Assembly (NCBI GenBank): GCA_910578505.1
Contig: CAJTPV010000038.1
Span: 1 to 24,594 of the forward strand
Origin: an uncultured Oscillospiraceae bacterium
GTDB taxonomy: Bacteria; Bacillota; Clostridia; Oscillospirales; Oscillospiraceae
Reading direction: 5' to 3'
DNA length: 24,594 nt
A program made the position numbers and the translations under genes. The notes under the pieces were generated by a model, which had not been told where the DNA came from, ran no database searches, and saw only the letters and a list, made by a program, of their open reading frames with translations. This document shows, piece after piece, positions 7,077-14,007 of the stretch; within the stretch, counting starts at the first letter, position 1; each line of letters starts with the position of its first letter.

Positions 7077-8396
7077 TTACATCCTTACCCCATACGCCGC
7101 AAGATAGCGTTCCAGCAGTTCCAAGTGCTCCAGGCCGGGGTCCAGTTTCGCCAGCGTCTTCCACTCCTTATCGTACAGCACGATCCAGCCGGTGCTTCTG
7201 GAGATGTCGGCCACATCCCGCACCGAAAATTCCGAAGACCGCCCAAACCGGGAATAGGCCCGGATTCTCTCGCCGTCCACCTCCACCCGACATACCTTGC
7301 CCATGCGCAGGAAGATAACGCTGAGTACCAGCAAAATCAGGTCGAGCGCCGCCAGGGCGGCAAGCTCCGCTGGAGTCATCGGGTCATATTGAACCCACCA
7401 TACCAGAACAGCGGCAAAGACGATACCGAACAGTAGTAAAAATACACCGATCCCAGTAAATCCCCGCCGTGTGGATTTCTTCAGCCGAAGTGTGAATCGC
7501 TGCTGTACAGCGGGCTGCTCTCTGGAGGTGGACTGCTCCCCGGTGGCAGGTTCCTCCTCCGGTGGAACACGCCACCTGTCCGGGGCGTTATGAAGAGGGA
7601 TGTTCCGTTCCATCAGCCAGCGGAGCAGCAGATTGGCATTCTCCATGCTCCCCGCAAATTTCGCCAGCACCTGGTAGTTCTGATCGAAGATGACATTGCT
7701 GCCGCCGGAAGGCCCCAGCACCACACCCGCGATGTCCCGGCGGGCAAAGACCCGATCTCTCCGGATGGATCTGGTCCACCGCAGGGTATCGCCCTCTACC
7801 ACGATCCGCTCTCCCGGGGTGAACCGGCTGGACACCGCGAAGCGTTCCGGCGGCCTGTTGTCCGGGAGCTTTTCCGGGAGCATATTGTAGGTCGCGCCGC
7901 CGGCGTTGAACCCGGCTATGTACCACGGCCCCTTCCGCCAATCCACATAGGCCAGCAGCCGCCCCCGGCTGAAAAAGAGTCCAATCAGTCCCAGTCCGGC
8001 AAAAAGCAGCAGCAGCTTCCCGAACCGGCTCCACAGCTCGGCCCAGGCTTCCACCAGCATTTGCGCCAATCTGGAGAGTGGGATCTCGCCGCTCAAACGG
8101 ATCGCCGCCAGCACAGGCATCCAGAGCAGGCAGGTCAGCATGGTGCAGACGCCCACAATGGCATAAGCAGCAGGCTTGGAGCGGCGGCCACGAAACAGGC
8201 GGTAGAACCATCCGATCACCGCTCCCACGAACAACGGAAGCAGGATCACAAGGCTGGTAAAGTCCACCAGCCAGCACAGCAGCAGTACCAGCACACAGAC
8301 GGCCATTCCAACGATGCTCCCCAGGATACCCCGCAGGACGCTGCCTTGAAACTCCGGGCTATCTGTATCCAGTGGTGTTCTGGTATAGTCGGACAT
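7077..8396 (-). CDS. Membrane protein with two PH-like modules, 439 aa
   Basis: AAGGAG lies 8 nt before the ATG. Hydrophobic helices are visible at residues ~21-44, 48-67, 77-98, 127-143, 313-335 and 346-364. Two soluble segments, ~197-268 and ~369-437, can be aligned: each starts with a VEGD/VDGE turn, carries an Arg-Asp-hydrophobic-Ala motif (RRDIAG and VRDVAD), then a strand with YQVLAKF or WKTLAKL, and ends in a leucine helix (LLLRWLMERNI, LLERYLAAYGV). This is the pattern of bacterial PH-like domains attached to membrane helices. The protein probably arose by duplication of a helices-plus-PH unit. A proline/glutamate linker (~277-298) separates the halves. Role unknown; an envelope-located partner of the surrounding cytoplasmic proteins is possible. 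Confidence 0.78.
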   Translation of the reverse strand: MSDYTRTPLDTDSPEFQGSVLRGILGSIVGMAVCVLVLLLCWLVDFTSLVILLPLFVGAVIGWFYRLFRGRRSKPAAYAIVGVCTMLTCLLWMPVLAAIRLSGEIPLSRLAQMLVEAWAELWSRFGKLLLLFAGLGLIGLFFSRGRLLAYVDWRKGPWYIAGFNAGGATYNMLPEKLPDNRPPERFAVSSRFTPGERIVVEGDTLRWTRSIRRDRVFARRDIAGVVLGPSGGSNVIFDQNYQVLAKFAGSMENANLLLRWLMERNIPLHNAPDRWRVPPEEEPATGEQSTSREQPAVQQRFTLRLKKSTRRGFTGIGVFLLLFGIVFAAVLVWWVQYDPMTPAELAALAALDLILLVLSVIFLRMGKVCRVEVDGERIRAYSRFGRSSEFSVRDVADISRSTGWIVLYDKEWKTLAKLDPGLEHLELLERYLAAYGVRM

Positions 8397-8426
8397 TTGG
8401 CACGCTCCTTTTCCGCTGCAAATTGA

Positions 8427-8834
8427 TTAGAACAATTTATCTGTCCATTTGATACTTTTACTCAATTTCCCGGTATCAACAGATACTTTTATCGCTTCCA
8501 CTGCCTGTTCATAGGGAATGATGTATTTGTTTGACATGAGCGTATAATCGCCAAAGTAGTACACCGTTTCGCCTTGAGCAGTTTCGTCTCCTAAAGAGGT
8601 CAAAGTTTCTTCAAAGTCTTCTGAGGTAAAAGTCAAAATACATTTTGAGTCGAGTCCGACAGATATTCTTCCAAAGCCGCCAATCACTACATCAGCACAA
8701 AATATGCCATCAATAACAGGTAAAGCCTCCGCTTTAATTTTTTGCAGACAAGCAAACAATTCGTCTGTTGAATGTATGGGTATTTTAATGCCATCGCATC
8801 CGTCAAGGCAGTATGTGATATAAGTATCCTTCAT
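8427..8834 (-). CDS. Imm1-family immunity protein, 135 aa
   Basis: The C-terminal half shows the Imm1 pattern: ISVGLDSKCILTFTSEDFEE, then VYYFGDYTLMSNKYIIPYEQ followed by AVEAIKVSVDTGKLSKSIKW. In this family a strand pair leads to a conserved proline, an alanine-containing helix, a glycine and a terminal tryptophan. Imm1 proteins are encoded beside polymorphic toxins, mainly nucleases and deaminases, and block them by direct binding. No toxin is adjacent here. The start at 8834 (MKDTYITYC) is chosen on protein quality; its binding site (GAGATCAAAGG) is weak. In-frame ATGs further upstream overlap the preceding gene. It is AT-richer than the membrane gene after it. Confidence 0.72.
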   Translation of the reverse strand: MKDTYITYCLDGCDGIKIPIHSTDELFACLQKIKAEALPVIDGIFCADVVIGGFGRISVGLDSKCILTFTSEDFEETLTSLGDETAQGETVYYFGDYTLMSNKYIIPYEQAVEAIKVSVDTGKLSKSIKWTDKLF

Positions 8835-8865
8835 CCTTTGATCTCGCTTTCCCGGCATGATTTTT

Positions 8866-9453
8866 CTAGTCTGTGTGCCTGCCTTGCATGATAGAACCCT
8901 CGGCTGGCTGCTGGACTCCATAGATGTCGATTTCCTTAGAATCACTGACCTCTCTAAAGCACAGCGCAGTTGTATCATAGCTCCAATGTTTCACTTGAAA
9001 CTTCTTATTCATGTAGTTCTCATAGTATTCAACCCTCTGCATCCATCGCGCCTCTGGGAAAACAGGGTACAGCAGCCGCAGTTCATATTCCATCCAGAAT
9101 TTTCGGGAATCGTGGATTGCGTTAAATTGATACTGCTGATTCTCCCGATATATCCAAACACCATCCTCGACATGATCCCGGACATACCGCCAGCGGTTTT
9201 CCTCCTCAGCCCTGCCGGTCAGCTCCATCCTCTGCGCGATGGAGCGAGCTGCCTCACGAAACATCCATAGTTTGAGATCGTCCTCATTCTCTGCTGTATA
9301 GATGAGTTCATCCGGGCCGCGTTCGCCAAAGGCCCAATATTGGAGGCCTGAGATATATCCGCCAAAGTTTGCGTCAATCTGTTTTTCAACATAGCTTATG
9401 ACATCAGCGGGAATGCCGCTTGGCAGTCTGCTGATGATCCAATCCTTATACAT
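8866..9453 (-). CDS. Protein of unknown function, possibly immunity (Imm63-like), 195 aa
   Basis: GGAGG lies 6 nt before the ATG at 9453, which decides the start over the longer reading to 9501. A central segment LQYWAFGERGPDELIYTAEN, followed by DDLKLWMFREAARSIAQRME, has the ERG-then-acidic-then-helix pattern I associate with Imm63-type immunity proteins; this is tentative. The rest is rich in tryptophan and tyrosine (RKFWMEYELRLLYPVFPEAR). The gene is first in its unit, 31 nt before the Imm1 gene, and its promoter region shares a 20-nt block with that of the SMI1 gene starting at 2186. Confidence 0.65.
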   Translation of the reverse strand: MYKDWIISRLPSGIPADVISYVEKQIDANFGGYISGLQYWAFGERGPDELIYTAENEDDLKLWMFREAARSIAQRMELTGRAEEENRWRYVRDHVEDGVWIYRENQQYQFNAIHDSRKFWMEYELRLLYPVFPEARWMQRVEYYENYMNKKFQVKHWSYDTTALCFREVSDSKEIDIYGVQQPAEGSIMQGRHTD

Positions 9454-9500
9454 ACCGATCCTCCATTCAAAGTTGCTGACCACTCCAAATTCTCTTGTCA

Positions 9501-9520
9501 CTCAGTTTACCACATCAGCC
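9501..9520 (-). promoter_or_regulatory. Promoter core shared with the SMI1 gene promoter
   Basis: On the minus strand TGGTAAACT gives an extended -10 (TAAACT at 9509-9504). The 20 nt here match the block at 2215-2234 at 18 of 20 positions. The -35 region is poor (TAGAAA at 17 nt), consistent with an extended -10 promoter. Confidence 0.45.
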
Positions 9521-9610
9521 ATCACATTTCTACAGACGTATATCAAAATTTCCAGTTACTTCAACACTTGCTGCTTCCTGTTAATACTTTTTTTGATCTG
9601 GAGTGTGACT

Positions 9611-9904
9611 ATGGGGAATATCATTTCACTTGATACCATTGGAGAGCGTATTTCCATGAGTAATGGCCTGACAAGCGTTTTTATTGATGTGTTAGGACTG
9701 AGCGGTACGCACTTGGCAAAGACCGCTGCCGAAAAGCGCATGATATCTGATATGGATTTGCGTATGTTCCATCAAGAAGCAGCTCGAAAGTGGCTACATG
9801 ATACAATGGATGTACCAGACGACCCTATCGTATGCGGTTATCCCCGCTGCCCAAAGCATCCTGTGCTTTTGACTGTATTTGGCTGCCATATCTGCAACAA
9901 CTAG
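9611..9904 (+). CDS. Small protein with C-terminal zinc-ribbon-like cysteines, 97 aa
   Basis: The ATG at 9611 has CTGGAG 8 nt upstream. The N-terminal part (MGNIISLDTIGERISMSNGL) is predicted helix and strand. The C-terminus carries Cys-x4-Cys then Cys-x2-Cys in the segment CGYPRCPKHP to FGCHICNN, a likely zinc ribbon. The middle looks abrupt: after HLAKTAAEKRMI the sequence jumps to a charged segment SDMDLRMFHQEAARKWL. I have an impression of a longer protein with the same two ends, so an in-frame internal deletion is possible. It is divergent from the immunity gene at 9453. Function not recognised. Confidence 0.5.
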   Translation: MGNIISLDTIGERISMSNGLTSVFIDVLGLSGTHLAKTAAEKRMISDMDLRMFHQEAARKWLHDTMDVPDDPIVCGYPRCPKHPVLLTVFGCHICNN

Positions 9905-10025
9905 CTTCATTCTCTCGTACCTGGTACGGTAACTTTGCTATCACTCAAAACTGGCGGGCATATTTTGCGGTAAAGGGCTGCCGGTATCTGCAAGGAACCG
10001 CCTGCCTGCCACAAGAGCAAATGCC

Positions 10026-10068
10026 AATAATAAAAGCGGGCGGCTTGGAGCAATTCCAAGCCGCCCGC
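10026..10068 (-). terminator. Rho-independent terminator of the RelB-RelE unit
   Basis: A perfect 14-bp GC-rich stem (10036-10049 with 10055-10068, loop 5 nt) is followed on the minus strand by TTTTATTATT. It lies 36 nt past the toxin stop. Confidence 0.9.
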
Positions 10069-10104
10069 CTGCATCCTGCCATCTATAGGATAGAATGTTA
10101 CACC

Positions 10105-10425
10105 TCAGTTGCTTTTGTCAGGTTGATAATTTGCGTTATCCTGACGGCAGTCCAATACGGCATCTAAATAGACCGTATTTTCCGCGACTGAGAAGATCGC
10201 CTTGTACCATTTGCTGAACAGCGCTTTTCGATAGGCGCCTCCAGGTAAGTTGTAGTCCAGCTCTGCCGGAAACTGATAGGGATTCTGCTCCAATTCATCC
10301 AGCACATCGGCAAACTCAGATGTCATCCGTCTGGCTGCCGATACGCGCACCTGGGCCAAAAATCTGGCGTGCCGTATCAGCATTTCGTCAGCGCGTCTGG
10401 ACACGACAACAGTATACTTACCCAC
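10105..10425 (-). CDS. RelE/ParE-family toxin, 106 aa, GTG start
   Basis: The start is GTG at 10425-10423, overlapping the antitoxin stop by 8 nt, with GGAGG placed 9 nt upstream inside the antitoxin gene. The fold follows the RelE plan: YTVVVSRRADEMLIRHARFL (strand and helix 1), VLDELEQNPYQFPAE (helix 2 and loop), then GGAYRKALFSKWYKAIFSVA and VYLDAVLDCRQDN. The Arg-x-x-x-x-x-x-x-Tyr strand and the terminal strand with Asp-x-Arg are usual for mRNA-cleaving members. A strong terminator follows. This is a second pair, not a copy of the one at 4334-4913, since antitoxin families differ. Confidence 0.88.
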   Translation of the reverse strand: MGKYTVVVSRRADEMLIRHARFLAQVRVSAARRMTSEFADVLDELEQNPYQFPAELDYNLPGGAYRKALFSKWYKAIFSVAENTVYLDAVLDCRQDNANYQPDKSN

Positions 10426-10711
10426 GAGCCTCAACCTCCGAGATAGCCTGCTCCATGTCTCGCAGGACATCACGGGCATTGCGGCCCTGATAGCCATTCA
10501 AGCGGTCTGTCTGCGCCTCCAGCAGATCGGCATAAACGGCGTTGCTGGAATCCAGCGACAGAGACAGCGGCACGGACTTTTCTCGCACGATCTGTTTAAG
10601 CAGCATGGTAAACACTCCGGACATCGTAAGGCCCACATCTGCCAGGATCTCTTCCGCCTGTGCCTTGAGCGTGGAGTCCAGCCGAGTTGACCAATTCGCA
10701 TCGCCTGGCAT
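10418..10711 (-). CDS. RelB/DinJ-family antitoxin, 97 aa
   Basis: The ribbon-helix-helix DNA-binding region is clear: STRLDSTLKAQAEEILADVG, then LTMSGVFTMLLKQIVREKSV and a PLSL turn. This is the RelB/DinJ signature. The C-terminal half (residues ~55-97) is a charged helix expected to cover the toxin. The start at 10711 is the most plausible of several: GGTGA lies just before it, while the in-frame ATG at 10723 has AAAGG touching it. The gene is preceded by a near-consensus promoter and overlaps the toxin by 8 nt. Confidence 0.85.
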   Translation of the reverse strand: MPGDANWSTRLDSTLKAQAEEILADVGLTMSGVFTMLLKQIVREKSVPLSLSLDSSNAVYADLLEAQTDRLNGYQGRNARDVLRDMEQAISEVEARG

Positions 10712-10736
10712 GACCGTCACCATCCTTTCTGCCTTG

Positions 10737-10765
10737 ATTGTACTGCAAAGTATATGCGTTGTCAA
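10737..10765 (-). promoter_or_regulatory. Promoter of the RelB-RelE unit
   Basis: On the minus strand a perfect TTGACA (10765-10760) is followed after 17 nt by TACAAT (10742-10737). It is the closest match to the housekeeping consensus in the window. Confidence 0.75.
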
Positions 10766-11303
10766 TGCGAATATTCTTGAATCGAAACAGATGAATGCCG
10801 CCTATATAGTCGCTGCTGGCCATAAAGTAGGACCAGGGATGGTTTTGTATTTTCCAGATCAATGAGCTGCCGCCGAAAGACGGTTTTACGGCAGCTTTGG
10901 CGGCTGCCTCATTTCTGCCCATATCCATAGTGAAAAACCCGGCAGCGGCGCTCCGGATCATCTGCCTTATTGGGTTGGTAATGTCCCAAAGGAGGTGATA
11001 CGGTAAGGGTCTACCCCAGAAACGGCAATTTATGACAAGACCAAGCGCCGCAGTTTTTTGCATACTGCGGCGCTGAAAAAATATCTTTCTTTTTTCCAGG
11101 GGAACCGAAAAAAGTCTTATATTCATTTACGTTTTTTCCTCTATATCCCTCGCCATGCGTTCCATGCGCATTTGCTCAACAGACGCAGGAGAACGCTAAT
11201 ATTTGTCGTTCAAAAAATATCTATTTAGAAGTCGCGCTATGACCGTGCTAGAAGTGTCATCATGTCATTTTCAAGGCTATAGCTGCCGGGGAAGCCTGCG
11301 TCC
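10766..11303. other. Gene-poor stretch, possible mobile-element debris
   Basis: No reading frame here has good start signals and protein-like composition. On the minus strand two pieces look like former coding sequence: a 22-codon tail ending at TAA 11129-11127 (...QMRMERMARDIEEKT), which resembles the charged C-terminus of a recombinase or mobilisation protein, and the stretch just after it. An 11-bp perfect inverted repeat lies at 11044-11074. The sequence would fit the scar of a lost element, but no transposase, att core or direct repeat pair was identified. Confidence 0.3.
11044..11074. repeat. Perfect 11-bp inverted repeat (hairpin)
   Basis: AGCGCCGCAGT (11044-11054) pairs with ACTGCGGCGCT (11064-11074) around a 9-nt loop that contains TTTTT. 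There is no T-run after the stem on either strand in the right place, so it is not a standard terminator. Confidence 0.6.
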
Positions 11304-12524
11304 TCACTTTTTTCCCTTCCGCCGCTTCTCCAGGATCAGTTGGAGCCGCCGGGCTTCCCGCTCCTCCTCCTCACGTTTCTTGTCCGCATACTCCCGCATG
11401 ATCCTCTCGTGATACTGGGACATATCCGGCTCCCGGGCCCGCTCCAAGTCCCTCCACCGCTTGCTCTCCGCCTCATACAGCGCCCGGTTGTCCGGATCCA
11501 GCTCTATCAGTCGCTCCAGATCCCTCCAGGCCCGATGGCGCTTGGAGTAATCCGCCAGCGCCGCCCTGGCCCGGAGCACATAGACATCGGTAGGCTTGGG
11601 AAAGTTTCCATACCTCGGCTCGTAGGTGGCGTGGTCCAGAAAGCCCCAGGCGATGCTCCCCCGCAGCCAGAAGGCGCAGAAGGCCGCCAGCACCGCCAGC
11701 CGCTGGCAGAGCGGATTCATTTCCGGAAGATTCACCGTCCACCGGTGCTGCTTGATCTCCTCCACGATCTCCGGCGGCGTCTTCTCCGGGAAGCCGAACT
11801 CCCTTACGCCGTCTTCCTCCAGCAAACGCCGGATGTAGTCAAAGGACAGCGCAGAGGGCAGCTTGTCCAGCAGGGCTTGTCCCACTGGCGGCGGCTCCTT
11901 GGAGACAGGGGACAGTTCCCGCTCCAGGATCTCCTTCAGCGTGGGATAGGTTGGCCGGAGGGGCGGGGCCTCCCGCACCTGGTCGAAGGCCCAGGGGAAG
12001 CCCAGCTGGGCCATGAAGTCCGTCATCTGCCAGCAGTCGCCGTAGGTGAACTGGTCGTCGGGGCAGGCGGTCTCTTCCATCGCCTCTTCATCCAGGTCAG
12101 ACCAGTGGACGAGATAGCGCCGCATCATCTCCGTGTCCCAGGTAGGGAGCCACCCCGACAGCGCCGCCGGATTGCCGGACAGGCGCTGCTTTTCCCGCGG
12201 GCTGACAGGGCCGAAGCAGTCAGGGCGAGTCCTGAAATGGTCCTCTTCCTTTCCGCCGTAGAAGTCATAGCCCCAAAAGTCCCCGTCGTAGATGTATAGC
12301 AGCATCACAGGATTCTCGGAGAGGTCGGCCAGCGTCTTGGCAAGCGTGGCAAAGCCCAGGCAGTCCCCCTCCATCAGAACCTGCGTACCCTCATAGTTCT
12401 GCGCATACCGGCAGGTTTTCAGGTCGATCTGAAACACCGGATTCTTTGCCGCCGCTTCTACAGCATCACGGGCGACGGATTCATCGCAGCCAGGGAACAG
12501 GGCGGTTTGTAGAAATACTCCCAT
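11304..12524 (-). CDS. Protein of unknown function with charged coiled-coil tail, 406 aa
   Basis: AAGGAAGG lies 6 nt before the ATG. The N-terminal ~190 residues form an aromatic, strand-rich domain (GTQVLMEGDCLGFATLAKTL, then PVMLLYIYDGDFWGYDFYGG). A middle helical part follows (ALSFDYIRRLLEEDGVREFG). Near residues 310-360 there is a helical pair resembling one degenerate TPR (VYVLRARAALADYSKRHRAW, then LERLIELDPDNRALY). The last ~40 residues are an Arg/Glu/Lys coiled coil ending RRLQLILEKRRKGKK. No named family was recognised. It is the last gene of the minus-strand series, 16 nt after the 169-aa gene, and no terminator was seen after it. Confidence 0.72.
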   Translation of the reverse strand: MGVFLQTALFPGCDESVARDAVEAAAKNPVFQIDLKTCRYAQNYEGTQVLMEGDCLGFATLAKTLADLSENPVMLLYIYDGDFWGYDFYGGKEEDHFRTRPDCFGPVSPREKQRLSGNPAALSGWLPTWDTEMMRRYLVHWSDLDEEAMEETACPDDQFTYGDCWQMTDFMAQLGFPWAFDQVREAPPLRPTYPTLKEILERELSPVSKEPPPVGQALLDKLPSALSFDYIRRLLEEDGVREFGFPEKTPPEIVEEIKQHRWTVNLPEMNPLCQRLAVLAAFCAFWLRGSIAWGFLDHATYEPRYGNFPKPTDVYVLRARAALADYSKRHRAWRDLERLIELDPDNRALYEAESKRWRDLERAREPDMSQYHERIMREYADKKREEEEREARRLQLILEKRRKGKK

Positions 12525-12540
12525 AATGATCCTTCCTTCT

Positions 12541-13050
12541 TCAATCTTGGGCGCGAACCTCGATTCCCCAGCTCTTCAGCTTCTCAACCAATGCCTTGGG
12601 CGGGGTATGGTACATGTTGAAGATAATGATGGCCAGGTTTGGAAACTGCCGGATCTCCCGCTCGCTGATGTCCGTAATATCGAAGTCCTTGCCGTCCTGA
12701 AAGTGTTCGTCGAAGTCCATCCATTGGGGGTTGATCTGGTAATACACATCCAGTTCCTCCCCTACATAGAGTTCCACGATGCGCTCCGCCAGGGAACTGG
12801 GTATCTTCAACTCCTGGAAGAAGTGATTCGCCCGCTGGATATATGGTTCCAACCGGCGGATGGACTCTTCCTCTGATACCTCAGCGAAATCCGGGTATTC
12901 CTCAAAATACTGATCTCCGCCCCGGTAGGGCGTTCCCAAGAGCGATTGCCCATACATCAGCTTCTGAATGACAGCCAGCTTGAACGGGTAGCTGTCAAAT
13001 TGAAGTGCGGATTCCTCTGTGTTCTTCCGAAATCTGTCAAAAAGTCCCAC
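12541..13050 (-). CDS. DUF6892-like protein, 169 aa, GTG start
   Basis: The start is GTG at 13050-13048 with AAGGAGG 6 nt upstream. The protein opens with MGLFDRFRKNTEES, then a conserved-looking core FKLAVIQKLMYGQSLLGTPY and a second part with YQINPQWMDFDEHFQDGKDF and PNLAIIIFNMYHTP. The alternation of an LMYG helix and a late alpha/beta part fits DUF6892-type proteins as I remember them; this is uncertain. The translation start region is duplicated in tandem immediately upstream, so that a second binding site and GTG precede the real ones. It is followed after 16 nt by the 406-aa gene. Confidence 0.7.
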   Translation of the reverse strand: MGLFDRFRKNTEESALQFDSYPFKLAVIQKLMYGQSLLGTPYRGGDQYFEEYPDFAEVSEEESIRRLEPYIQRANHFFQELKIPSSLAERIVELYVGEELDVYYQINPQWMDFDEHFQDGKDFDITDISEREIRQFPNLAIIIFNMYHTPPKALVEKLKSWGIEVRAQD

Positions 13051-13072
13051 TAGACACCTCCTTAAGTCCCAC
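13037..13072 (-). promoter_or_regulatory. 11-codon leader frame created by the tandem start duplication
   Basis: The upstream copy of the repeat supplies its own AAGGAGG and GTG (13072-13070). Because the unit is 22 bp, this GTG is out of frame with the gene; it reads 11 codons to TGA at 13039-13037, just inside the 169-aa gene. Ribosomes starting here would pass over and stop 9 nt beyond the true start codon. This could reduce or couple translation of the main gene. Expression is not shown. Confidence 0.4.
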
Positions 13073-13085
13073 TAGACACCTCCTT
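13042..13085. repeat. Perfect tandem duplication, 2 x 22 bp, over a translation start
   Basis: Units 13042-13063 and 13064-13085 are identical. Each begins AAGTCCCACT and ends ACACCTCCTT on the plus strand, so each carries a full ribosome binding site and GTG start on the minus strand. Confidence 0.97.
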
Positions 13086-13111
13086 GTCTCCCTCAAACCT
13101 GCTCTGCCCAA

Positions 13112-13186
13112 TCAATCCCCGGATCTGGGTATAACTTGAACGCTCATTCCAGTCCGTGTCTGAATGATTTTGGGTTCTGTCATCAT
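13112..13186 (-). CDS. Possible 24-aa small open frame in the gap between two genes
   Basis: In the short gap between the 251-aa and 169-aa genes, an ATG at 13186 preceded by GGGAGAATTATT opens a 24-codon frame (MMTEPKIIQTRTGMSVQVIP...) to TGA at 13114-13112. The binding site is good but the peptide is unremarkable. It may be chance. Confidence 0.2.
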   Translation of the reverse strand: MMTEPKIIQTRTGMSVQVIPRSGD

Positions 13187-13198
13187 AATAATTCTCCC

Positions 13199-13954
13199 TC
13201 AGCACTCCCCAACAAAGCGATCCATCCATACCCAAAAGGACTCCCGCTCCCCACATTCCGGGCAGGTCCCCGTGCCGTAAACAAGGGGCAGAATCGGCGC
13301 GATCATTTCATCCCCAATCAAAGACAACAGGCCATACAGCCAGACCGCCTCATCCGCCAAAGACTGCTTATCCCATGGCCCGATTTCAACAGGCTCCAGG
13401 AACTCCGGCGGCTCTGTTAGGGAGATCGTCTCGTCATCCCAGCCGCATTCACACGCGGCGGGCCCCTCTTCCCAGGTGGAGCCGGACAGATACCAGAGGT
13501 CATAGGCGTGTTTCCTGTCCCCGACAACCGCCAGCGCCCCCAAGGCGAACATTGTGCCAAGCTCCGCGTCTCCGCAAAGCTGATTATGTACCTCCGGGTC
13601 TGTCAGCAGGGGCACAGTCTCCCGGCGCAGTCCCTCCAGGCCCTCCTGGAACTCACGATAGGCCTCCGTGTCCGGTTCCAACGGCTCCACGGCCTCCGCC
13701 GCGATGGCCGCGCCCATCTGGGCAATCAGATAAACCCTGTCCTCCTTGGAGAGTCTCGGGCACAGAGCGGCCAAATGCGGCAAAGCGTAGGACGTGGCAC
13801 TGTACCAGCTCAGCTGGTGGCTCAGGTCCTCCGCAACCACTTCTATGCTTTCACGAAGGTCCCCTTTGCCCTCCAGCAGCTCCCGGAGCCAGCGGTCTAC
13901 GTTATTTCCCGCAGAACTCAGTTTTTCCCAAATGGGTGCATCCAAACGAATCAT
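13199..13954 (-). CDS. HEAT-like helical protein with C-terminal cysteine pair, 251 aa
   Basis: GGAGGAACTTTGA precedes the ATG. Residues ~40-150 are a series of amphipathic helices (YALPHLAALCPRLSKEDRVY, then LIAQMGAAIAAEAVEPLEP) resembling HEAT repeats as seen in several bacterial immunity proteins. The following part (KHAYDLWYLSGSTWEEGPAA, with CECGWDD) and the end (YGTGTCPECGERESFWVWMD) carry two Cys pairs, CxC and CxxC, that may bind a metal. It lies between the Sel1-repeat gene (54 nt upstream) and the DUF6892-like gene. No specific family was recognised; an immunity or scaffold role is inference. Confidence 0.7.
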   Translation of the reverse strand: MIRLDAPIWEKLSSAGNNVDRWLRELLEGKGDLRESIEVVAEDLSHQLSWYSATSYALPHLAALCPRLSKEDRVYLIAQMGAAIAAEAVEPLEPDTEAYREFQEGLEGLRRETVPLLTDPEVHNQLCGDAELGTMFALGALAVVGDRKHAYDLWYLSGSTWEEGPAACECGWDDETISLTEPPEFLEPVEIGPWDKQSLADEAVWLYGLLSLIGDEMIAPILPLVYGTGTCPECGERESFWVWMDRFVGEC

Positions 13955-14007
13955 TCAAAGTTCCTCCTATTTTCTCTTTGCAGTTAAGACAGTGTGGAAT
14001 TATATTG

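Noticed and set aside
9905..10025. Possible small gene before the terminator on the plus strand
   Set aside because: Short open frame with no ribosome binding site; nothing recognisable besides a short GTACC-type palindrome.
10712..11126. Minus-strand frame upstream of the RelB antitoxin
   Set aside because: It would extend the antitoxin region in another frame, lacks a usable start signal, and the promoter TTGACA/TACAAT sits inside it. Treated as non-coding or debris.
11340..12299. 319-codon open frame on the plus strand
   Set aside because: Mirror frame of the 406-aa gene, with Pro/Arg/Gln-rich translation and no start signals.
13062..13256. 64-codon minus-strand frame across the 13086-13198 gap
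   Set aside because: It overlaps the end of the 251-aa gene and runs through the tandem repeat; no start signal.
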